A DNA stretch of 5,636 nucleotides from CALKMS01 sp036796755 (GTDB lineage Bacteria; Actinomycetota; Aquicultoria; SKW223; CALKMS01), in NCBI GenBank assembly GCA_036796755.1, contig DAIRCJ010000082.1:1-5636 (forward strand), in the 5' to 3' direction. Below, one piece after another: positions 1 to 4,743 of the stretch. The notes beneath the pieces are model-generated. The model was given only the letters and a program-made list of their open reading frames with translations. It ran no database searches and was not told where the DNA came from. The position numbers and the translations under genes are program-made. The first letter of the stretch is position 1; every line of letters begins with the position of its first letter.

Positions 1-548
1 AGATCGTGAAGGTGAATGTCGCCTCTCAGATGAGCCTGAGCCACATCTTCACTGAAGACACGGGTTAAAGCAAACTGTTTTAAGATATTCTCGGCTAAAG
101 TCAGGTTAATGGATTCGGGATTGTGAGTGGTGTTAGAGTTTTCTTTATTAGCGTTAAGAATTATTTGCTCAACATCAAAAGTTGGCAGGCCCAGATGGGT
201 ATGGCGCCGATGGAGAGTCCCAAGTCCCCTTTTTAAAAGTTGAATATCAACAAGCTCTCTAATTATGCTGGTAGTAACCGTACTGAGTTTGCTTTCCAAA
301 ATGATTTTTTCAACCTCCAGGGCTATTTCTTCGGCTAACTCCGGACTGGCGTTTATCTCTCTGACCAGACAACGAACAATACGGCTCCGGTCCCAATTAT
401 TGATTTCTGCTTTCGAAGAGGTGGTAACAAGTAGGGCAATATCAGTAGAGTCCCCCACTTCCCCTGCTTTTTCCACTACGCTTATCGTTTTTAAAAAACT
501 TCCATTTTTTAAGCTGCTCTCATTTTCTGCTACATCTATTGTTTTCAT
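1..548 (-). CDS. nrdD: Anaerobic (class III) ribonucleoside-triphosphate reductase, N-terminal part (cut by window edge)
   Basis: NrdD is the oxygen-sensitive glycyl-radical enzyme that reduces ribonucleoside triphosphates to deoxyribonucleotides in the cytoplasm. My translation of the 182 complete codons gives an ATP-cone-like segment at residues about 50-108 (NNWDRSRIVRCLVREI onward). It is followed by the family-typical stretch FDVEQIILNANKENSNTTHN near residues 124-143 and ends in LRGDIHLHD, which is characteristic of this NrdD branch. The first ~35 residues are not recognisable. The glycyl-radical and zinc-binding C-terminus lies outside the window, as would the activase gene nrdG if it is adjacent. 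The ATG start at 548-546 is set by a strong AAAGGAGGAGGG ribosome binding site at 566-555. Upstream are a good promoter and two NrdR boxes, an independent sign of a ribonucleotide reductase gene. Family assignment is firm; the subtype is from memory of homologues. Confidence 0.93.
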   Translation of the reverse strand, partial: MKTIDVAENESSLKNGSFLKTISVVEKAGEVGDSTDIALLVTTSSKAEINNWDRSRIVRCLVREINASPELAEEIALEVEKIILESKLSTVTTSIIRELVDIQLLKRGLGTLHRRHTHLGLPTFDVEQIILNANKENSNTTHNPESINLTLAENILKQFALTRVFSEDVAQAHLRGDIHLHD

Positions 549-554
549 CTCTTA

Positions 555-566
555 CCCTCCTCCTTT
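555..566 (-). promoter_or_regulatory. Strong ribosome binding site of nrdD
   Basis: On the minus strand the sequence AAAGGAGGAGGG ends 6 bases before the ATG at 548. It matches the anti-Shine-Dalgarno sequence extensively and fixes the start. It lies directly against the proximal NrdR box (567-582), so operator and translation signal are contiguous. Confidence 0.8.
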
Positions 567-582
567 ACACAATATATTGTGT
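567..582 (-). promoter_or_regulatory. NrdR box, promoter-proximal to nrdD
   Basis: The 16-mer acacaatatattgtgt is a perfect palindrome and matches the NrdR-box consensus as I know it (acaCwAtATaTwGtgt) at every position. NrdR is the nucleotide-sensing zinc-finger/ATP-cone repressor of ribonucleotide reductase genes. The box lies just downstream of the predicted transcription start and next to the nrdD ribosome binding site. It would therefore also be present in the mRNA leader as a weak AU hairpin. Confidence 0.88.
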
Positions 583-594
583 TTCACAAAACTC

Positions 595-623
595 AAGATA
601 CTATATCTTGTGTCAGTTGTCAA
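595..623 (-). promoter_or_regulatory. Promoter of nrdD (sigma-70/sigma-A type)
   Basis: On the minus strand a perfect -35 TTGACA lies at 623-618. A 17 bp spacer separates it from a -10 TATCTT at 600-595, which matches TATAAT at 4 of 6 positions. Transcription would start near 588, giving a leader of about 40 nt. The NrdR boxes overlap the spacer/-10 and the region just after the start, consistent with repression. Confidence 0.72.
598..613 (-). promoter_or_regulatory. NrdR box, promoter-overlapping
   Basis: The 16-mer atactatatcttgtgt (plus strand) matches the NrdR-box consensus at 14 of 16 positions and is less symmetric than its partner. The centre-to-centre distance to the 567-582 box is 31 bp (15 bp spacer), about three helical turns, which is the usual arrangement of paired NrdR boxes. 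It covers most of the spacer and the first part of the predicted -10, so bound NrdR would block RNA polymerase. Confidence 0.85.
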
Positions 624-681
624 GAGTTTTGGAAAAAATTTTTTTATTTTTTAAGGGTAGCTGAAGGGTGTGACAAAAGGG

Positions 682-1164
682 CTAACTCTGGAGAATTTTT
701 AAAGCAATTTTTCGAGCCAATTTTTTTATCTCGGATAGGGGCCGAAAGTATCCCTGGGAAGTTCGAAAATGAAGTTCGTAGACTAAGCCACCTTTTTCGA
801 AAACTAAAAGATAAGCGATGTTAACATCGGTTCGGTCGATCCCTTCGTACAAGGGGTAACCGGCTAAGTGAATCTTGTTTTTTTCAGCATATTCGTCATT
901 AAGCTTTTTCAGGTAATCAAAGGGCAAAACCTGAACCCTGATTGTCAGATAAAGGTGTTTCCGGCTGTTTACATAAAAAGATTGAGCAAAATCGGAATTT
1001 TCAGTAAAGTTCTCAAGATAAAAATCTGGAAGTTGATGTTGAGCAAGCTTCCCCAGTTTCGTTCGGGGATTTACCTCAAAGTTTTTTTCTTTGTGGGAAC
1101 AGGAAAGGCAAGAAGCCGAAAAGAGCAAAAGAATCAAAGAAAGGACCAACCTCTGGTTTCTCAA
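682..1164 (-). CDS. Hypothetical secreted protein, probable lipoprotein (160 aa)
   Basis: I do not recognise this protein. It begins with a typical export signal: basic RNQR, a hydrophobic core at residues 6-17 (LVLSLILLLFSA) and cysteines at 19 and 22. Either could be the lipidated residue, but neither context (SASC, CLSC) is a perfect lipobox. The mature part is soluble, mixed alpha/beta and rich in Lys and aromatic residues. It has a predicted strand-rich region at about 71-79 and 115-133 and a Lys-rich C-terminal helix at about 143-160. The start is TTG at 1164-1162, chosen because a full AAGGAGGT binding site lies at 1175-1168, about 4 bases upstream of the start. The next TTG, at 1149, is too far from it. 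It is flanked by non-coding spacers and has its own possible promoter, so it may be monocistronic. Nothing links it functionally to nrdD or hflX. Confidence 0.75.
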   Translation of the reverse strand: MRNQRLVLSLILLLFSASCLSCSHKEKNFEVNPRTKLGKLAQHQLPDFYLENFTENSDFAQSFYVNSRKHLYLTIRVQVLPFDYLKKLNDEYAEKNKIHLAGYPLYEGIDRTDVNIAYLLVFEKGGLVYELHFRTSQGYFRPLSEIKKLARKIALKILQS

Positions 1165-1441
1165 CTTACCTCCTTATAATTAAATAAATTTTTAAAAATA
1201 TATAGAAAACTTCCACCCGCCGCAACTATTTTTAGTTCTCGCCTCAATCCAACAGGCTCTATTGCTTTTCGCAGAGCTTAAAATTAATCTAAAAATTATC
1301 AGCCTGAAAACATAGCTTTATTTAGAAAAGGACTGAACTTTTTTGTTTTAAATTTCCTTTTTAAAAAACCTGTAAGGAAAAATTGGGGGTACAATCCTTC
1401 TTTGACTTGCCAAGAAAAGTAGAAAAACCTGAGGCAAGCTC
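1165..1441. other. AT-rich intergenic spacer with weak hairpins, no gene seen
   Basis: This gap lies between the hflX stop and the lipoprotein start. On both strands I see no convincing coding sequence. It holds several short inverted repeats: AACTA/TAGTT around a TTTT loop at 1224-1237; GCTCT/AGAGC around GCGAAAAGC-containing sequence at 1256-1277; TTTCCTT/AAGGAAA at 1353-1380; and CTTGCC/GGCAAG with a 21 nt loop at 1406-1438. None is followed by a convincing T tract on the minus strand, so no clear intrinsic terminator for hflX is present. A small RNA cannot be excluded but is not supported by any family I recognise. Confidence 0.5.
1197..1225 (-). promoter_or_regulatory. Possible promoter of the hypothetical lipoprotein gene
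   Basis: On the minus strand a weak -35 TTGCGG (1225-1220; 3 of 6) is followed by a 17 bp spacer and a -10 TATATT (1202-1197; 5 of 6). The predicted start near 1190 would give a leader of about 25 nt carrying the AAGGAGGT site. The region is so AT-rich that chance -10 matches are likely, so this is a tentative call. Confidence 0.35.
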
Positions 1442-2590
1442 TTAAGCTTTGGAGCGGTCAAAAACAGAAAAAGTTTCTCTGAAAGCTGCCTTATTAATTT
1501 TTAGCCTCTTTTCAATCTCTTCAGTGATTTTCTCTTTCAGCTCTTTTAAGCCCTTGTTGTTTAGTGCGGAAATTAAAATGCTTTCCGGGTGTTTTCGTTT
1601 TAATTCTTGCCTTTCTTTCTCACTTAAAAGGTCAATTTTATTGAAAACCAGCAAACGCTGGTGTTCGCCAGCCCCAATTTCTTCTAAAATGCGGTTGACT
1701 ACTTCTATTTTTTTCTGGTAATCGGGGCTGGAAGCATCTACCAGGTGAATGAGAAAGTCAGCTTCAACCACTTCCTGAAGAGTGGAGTGAAAAGCCGCAA
1801 CCAGCTGAGTTGGTAGTTTTTGAATGAAACCAACCGTATCGGAAATAACAGCTTTAGCTGTGTCTTTAAAATACAACTGGCGAGTTAAAGAATCAAGAGT
1901 GACAAAAAGCTGGTCAGCAACAGCCGCTCCCCCGGTGGTTAAACGGTTCAAAAGGGTTGACTTACCGGCATTGGCATACCCGACAATTGAAACTCTAACT
2001 GTTTCTTTTTTTCTCTTTTTTCTCTGGGTTTCTCGTTGCTTTTCCAGGTTTTGAAGAAGCTTTTTTATCTTTTGGATTCTCTCCTGGATTCTTCGTCGAT
2101 CTACTTCAAGTTTTGTTTCTCCTGGACCGCGGGTGCCAATTCCCCCGCCTAAACGCGATAAGTCAACTCCCCGGCCTCTTAAGCGCGGAAGCCGGTAGTT
2201 TAGCTGAGCCATCTCTACCTGAAGCTTCCCAGCCTTTGAATGGGCGTGCTGAGCAAAAATATCCAGTATTAAGGTTGTGCGGTCAATTATTTTCAGGTCA
2301 ATTAGCTCTTCTAAGTTTCTTTGCTGGGTGGGTGAAAGTTCGTCATCAAAAACTATCAGATCAGCTTGTAACCTTTTAGCCATTGCTGAAAGTTCCTGAG
2401 CCTTTCCGCTGCCAATGTAAGTTCGAGGAGATGGAGCCTCTTTTTTTTGAATAACCTTTGCTACAGCCTGGCCACCGGCTGTTTGGAGAAGTAACTCAAG
2501 CTCACTAAGAGAGTTTTTAACCTCAGTCTCACTCTGGGAAACTAATTGTAAGCCTACTAATATGGCTCTTTCTTTTTTCTTTAAAACCAA
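1442..2590 (-). CDS. hflX: GTPase HflX (ribosome-associated, ribosome-splitting factor)
   Basis: HflX is a cytoplasmic GTPase of the Obg-HflX group that binds the 50S subunit and splits stalled or idle ribosomes, notably under heat stress. The N-terminal HflX domain covers about residues 8-140, including RTYIGSGK (56-63) and a basic segment with RLRGRGVDLSRLGGGIGTRG at 136-155. A charged coiled-coil follows at about 160-197. G motifs are intact: G1 GYANAGKST (204-212), G3 DTVGF (251-255), G4 NKID (317-320), G5 SALNN (341-345). At 382 residues it is shorter than the E. coli protein (426), and most of the C-terminal domain is missing. The start is TTG, three bases after the dapL stop and in the same frame. 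RAILVGLQL right after the start matches the usual N-terminus. The only Shine-Dalgarno-like sequence (AGAAGG) lies about 11 nt upstream within a hairpin, suggesting translation coupled to dapL. Confidence 0.96.
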   Translation of the reverse strand: MVLKKKERAILVGLQLVSQSETEVKNSLSELELLLQTAGGQAVAKVIQKKEAPSPRTYIGSGKAQELSAMAKRLQADLIVFDDELSPTQQRNLEELIDLKIIDRTTLILDIFAQHAHSKAGKLQVEMAQLNYRLPRLRGRGVDLSRLGGGIGTRGPGETKLEVDRRRIQERIQKIKKLLQNLEKQRETQRKKRKKETVRVSIVGYANAGKSTLLNRLTTGGAAVADQLFVTLDSLTRQLYFKDTAKAVISDTVGFIQKLPTQLVAAFHSTLQEVVEADFLIHLVDASSPDYQKKIEVVNRILEEIGAGEHQRLLVFNKIDLLSEKERQELKRKHPESILISALNNKGLKELKEKITEEIEKRLKINKAAFRETFSVFDRSKA

Positions 2591-2605
2591 GGTTTAAAAA
2601 ACCTT
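2589..2605 (-). promoter_or_regulatory. Hairpin spanning dapL stop and hflX start
   Basis: On the minus strand AAGGTTTTTTAAACCTT forms a perfect 7 bp stem (2605-2599 with 2595-2589) and a 3 nt loop. The loop contains the first base of the dapL TAA. The 5' arm holds AAGG of the presumed hflX binding site, and the 3' arm ends in the first two bases of the hflX TTG start. Ribosomes finishing dapL would melt it, so it could couple hflX translation to dapL. No T tract follows, so it is not a terminator. The structure is seen; the role is inferred. Confidence 0.5.
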
Positions 2606-3754
2606 CTCAATCCTTTCCAGAGCTTCATCAAGGAGGCTGTCGGGAACGGTTAAGGATATTCTCACATAGCCTTCCCCAAACTTTCCGTAGGCACTGCCGG
2701 GAGAAACCACAACGTCCGCTCGGTCAAGTAGGGTCTGGGTAAAAGAGGCCGAGGTTTCCCCTTCTGGAACTTCCACCCAGACATAAATCGTTGCCTGAGG
2801 GTAGAAATAGGAAAGACCTATCTTTTCCAGAGCGGAAAGAACCTTATTTCTTCTCTTTATATATTTTGCTCGCATCTCAAAGACGCAATCCTGGGGTCCT
2901 GTTAAAGCTTCAATAGCTGCGTACTGAATGGGATTAAAAATTCCCGAATCAATGTTGGTTTTGATTCTTCCCAAAGCTTCGACCACTTTTTGATTGCCAA
3001 CCAGAAAACCAACGCGCCAGCCGGTCATATTGTAAGTTTTTGAAAGTGAATGAAACTCAACCGCACACTCTTTGGCTCCCTCTACCTGGAGGATGCTGGG
3101 GGCTTCAAAGTTATCAAAGGTAATTTCAGAATAAGCATTGTCGTGACAGACAACAATTCCGTATTCCCGAGCGATTCTAATGATTTTTTCGAAATAGCCC
3201 AGGTCAGCCACAGCCGAAGTGGGATTGTTGGGATAGTTTAAGAAAATAATTCGGGCTTTTTTTAAAGTCTCCTCTTCTAGCGCTTCTAAGTCTAATAAAA
3301 AGTTATTTTTTCTTAAAAGAGGAAGAAACTGAACATTCCCACCAGAAAGCCGAGCGCCGATGCTATACACAGGATAAGCAGGATCAGGAACCAGAACCAG
3401 ATCCCCGGGGTTAACCATTGCCCAGGAAAGGTGAGCAATCCCTTCCTTAGAACCTATTAAAGGTAAAATTTCTTTTTCAGGATCAAGAAAAACACCAAAT
3501 CTTTTCTGATACCAATCAGCTATTGCCTGGCGAAACTCCTTTAGACCGTAGTAGGAAGGATAGCGATGGTTTGCTGGTTTCATCACTTCCTTTTTAAGCC
3601 TCTCAATTATGTGAGGTGGAGTTGGGTCAACCGGATCGCCAATGCCCAAACTGATGACCTCAGCTCCCCGAGCTTTCTTTTCTTCAATCATTCTGTCAAT
3701 TTGAGCAAAAAGGTAAGGGGGAAGTTTTTTTATTCGTTCAGCTTCTTCAATCAT
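2594..3754 (-). CDS. dapL: LL-diaminopimelate aminotransferase (DapL)
   Basis: DapL is a pyridoxal-phosphate enzyme that converts tetrahydrodipicolinate to LL-diaminopimelate in one step with glutamate as amino donor, bypassing the acylated intermediates of the DapD/DapC/DapE route. The 386 residues show the whole class I/II aminotransferase fold. SLGIGDPVDPTPPHI lies at 35-49 and YPSYYG at 65-70. GSKEGIAH is at 101-108, and NYPNNPTS (173-180) carries the conserved Asn. HDNAYSE (204-210) holds the cofactor-contacting Asp205 and Tyr208. The Schiff-base lysine is K239 in SLSKTYNMTGWR, and the substrate-carboxylate arginine is R365 in GYVRISLTV. Wording such as LPPYLFAQID and IGSKEGIAHLS is typical of DapL rather than aspartate or alanine aminotransferases. 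The ATG start has GGAGG 6 nt upstream and overlaps the dapF end by 8 bp. The dapF neighbour supports the substrate assignment. Confidence 0.93.
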   Translation of the reverse strand: MIEEAERIKKLPPYLFAQIDRMIEEKKARGAEVISLGIGDPVDPTPPHIIERLKKEVMKPANHRYPSYYGLKEFRQAIADWYQKRFGVFLDPEKEILPLIGSKEGIAHLSWAMVNPGDLVLVPDPAYPVYSIGARLSGGNVQFLPLLRKNNFLLDLEALEEETLKKARIIFLNYPNNPTSAVADLGYFEKIIRIAREYGIVVCHDNAYSEITFDNFEAPSILQVEGAKECAVEFHSLSKTYNMTGWRVGFLVGNQKVVEALGRIKTNIDSGIFNPIQYAAIEALTGPQDCVFEMRAKYIKRRNKVLSALEKIGLSYFYPQATIYVWVEVPEGETSASFTQTLLDRADVVVSPGSAYGKFGEGYVRISLTVPDSLLDEALERIEKVF

Positions 3755-4640
3755 TTTTGTCCTCCATAAACTCGGTTAAAAGGTTTAAGCGGTTTAAAAA
3801 TTCCTCAGAAATTATCCCAGAGTAAATTTCTTCAGCCGGCCCAGAAAGAAAAACTTCCTTCCCTTTCCATTCAATAATCAGTTCTCCTCCAGGAACTTTT
3901 ACAATTACCGGGCTGGCAACCAGCCCTTTAGCAATGCTAACCACTCCTGCTGCTGCTGCTCCCGTTCCGCAGGCCAGCGTTTCCCCCACTCCCCTTTCCC
4001 AGACCCTCATTTTGATCTCTTTTTTGCTCACCTGCTGAACAAACTCTACATTAGTTTTTTGAGGAAAAAGAGGATGATTTTCAATGGCTTTTCCTAACAG
4101 CGGCAGGTTTATTTTTTCCACATTTTCCACATAAACAACACAATGGGGATTGCCCATAGAAACGGCGTTAATCTTTATGTCTTCCTTGTTAAGCTGGAGA
4201 TTATAGTCAAAAATCTTGTTCTTTTCTTTTACCTTGACCGGAATTTTTTCGGGCTCAAAAACTGGTTCACCTAAACTTACCCGGGCTCCCAAAGCTGTAG
4301 CTTCATCAATAATTAACTCTACTTCTTTAATCCCGGCGTCGGTTTCAATTTTAAAAAAAGACTCGCTAATATGCCCCCGGTCCCAAAGGTACTTACCAAA
4401 ACATCTTATTCCATTTCCGCACATTTCAGCTCGGCTCCCATCAGCATTAAAGATAATCATTCGAAAATCAGCTTTTTCAGATTTTTTTAAAAGCAGTATC
4501 CCGTCGGCACCCAGGCCAAAATGGCGGTCACAGATAAGTTCAATAGCTTTCGAGCTTAAGTCAAACTCACCCTCAAAATCCTCAACCAAAATGAAATCAT
4601 TGCCGGTTGCCTGAAGCTTGGTAAACTCAAGAAAATCCAA
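3747..4640 (-). CDS. dapF: Diaminopimelate epimerase (DapF)
   Basis: DapF is the cofactor-independent, two-cysteine epimerase that turns LL- into meso-diaminopimelate, the form used in peptidoglycan and decarboxylated to lysine. Both catalytic thiols are present: Cys74 in EMCGNGIRC (72-80) and Cys224 in ETLACGTGA (220-228). Also visible are the N-terminal ATGNDFILVEDF (11-22), DRHFGLGADGI (38-48), FNADGSRAEM (64-73), GNPHCVVY (163-170) and WERGVGE (214-220). The 297 residues are slightly above the common ~275, partly through a longer tail. The start is TTG at 4640-4638, fixed by AAAGGAGG at 4652-4645 four bases upstream; no ATG lies nearby in frame. The 3' end overlaps dapL as ATGATTGA, so the two are co-transcribed and probably translationally coupled. 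The gene order is the reverse of the reaction order. A promoter and repeat lie just upstream. Confidence 0.97.
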   Translation of the reverse strand: MDFLEFTKLQATGNDFILVEDFEGEFDLSSKAIELICDRHFGLGADGILLLKKSEKADFRMIIFNADGSRAEMCGNGIRCFGKYLWDRGHISESFFKIETDAGIKEVELIIDEATALGARVSLGEPVFEPEKIPVKVKEKNKIFDYNLQLNKEDIKINAVSMGNPHCVVYVENVEKINLPLLGKAIENHPLFPQKTNVEFVQQVSKKEIKMRVWERGVGETLACGTGAAAAGVVSIAKGLVASPVIVKVPGGELIIEWKGKEVFLSGPAEEIYSGIISEEFLNRLNLLTEFMEDKND

Positions 4641-4657
4641 ATTTCCTCCTTTCTTAA

Positions 4658-4686
4658 ATTATATAGAAAAAAACAAGTATCTCCAA
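4658..4686 (-). promoter_or_regulatory. Likely promoter of dapF-dapL-hflX
   Basis: On the minus strand a perfect -10 TATAAT lies at 4663-4658, 17 bp after a weak -35 TTGGAG (4686-4681; 3 of 6). The spacer contains a run of seven T. Transcription would begin near 4651, which would leave a leader of only about 11 nt and start at the ribosome binding site itself. That is unusually short, so a promoter upstream of miaA may contribute as well. The -35 lies inside the second copy of the 4671-4716 direct repeat. Confidence 0.45.
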
Positions 4687-4716
4687 CTATTAAATAAGTA
4701 TCTCTATCTAACTATT
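4671..4716 (-). repeat. Two adjacent imperfect direct repeats upstream of dapF
   Basis: On the minus strand, 4716-4692 (25 nt) and 4691-4671 (21 nt) abut and share the pattern AATAGTT(A/G), an optional 4 nt insert, then GAGATACTT(A/G)TTT. Apart from the 4 nt insertion and two A/G substitutions the copies agree. The second copy includes the -35 of the probable dapF promoter. It may be a simple local duplication or a pair of operator half-sites; the sequence alone does not decide. No regulator gene is adjacent. Confidence 0.6.
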
Positions 4717-4743
4717 TAAAGGCAAATCTCAGCCAGAGGGAAA

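Noticed and set aside
601..606. ctatat/TATAGT at about 605-600 as the nrdD -10
   Set aside because: It would be only 12 bp from TTGACA; TATCTT at 600-595 has the correct 17 bp spacing.
631..653. A/T-run near 631-653 as a terminator after the lipoprotein gene
   Set aside because: Only an AAAAAATTTTTT-type palindrome without a GC stem; it lies just upstream of the nrdD -35 and is more likely promoter upstream sequence.
265..654. Plus-strand open frame of 129 codons
   Set aside because: It runs antisense through the well-supported nrdD 5' end and its control region, has no ribosome binding site and has low-complexity composition.
868..1179. Plus-strand open frame of 103 codons
   Set aside because: Antisense to the lipoprotein gene, which has a signal peptide and strong binding site; the plus-strand product resembles nothing recognisable.
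1406..1438. CTTGCC/GGCAAG hairpin as the hflX terminator
   Set aside because: The stem has only 6-7 bp with a 21 nt loop and no T tract on the minus strand. It is the best candidate but not convincing.
3945..3961. tgctgctgctgct trinucleotide run as a microsatellite
   Set aside because: It encodes the alanine run after the second catalytic cysteine of DapF, a region that is alanine-rich throughout the family.
4216..4614. Plus-strand open frame of 132 codons
   Set aside because: Lies wholly antisense to dapF, whose catalytic motifs are intact. It is a by-product of codon bias.
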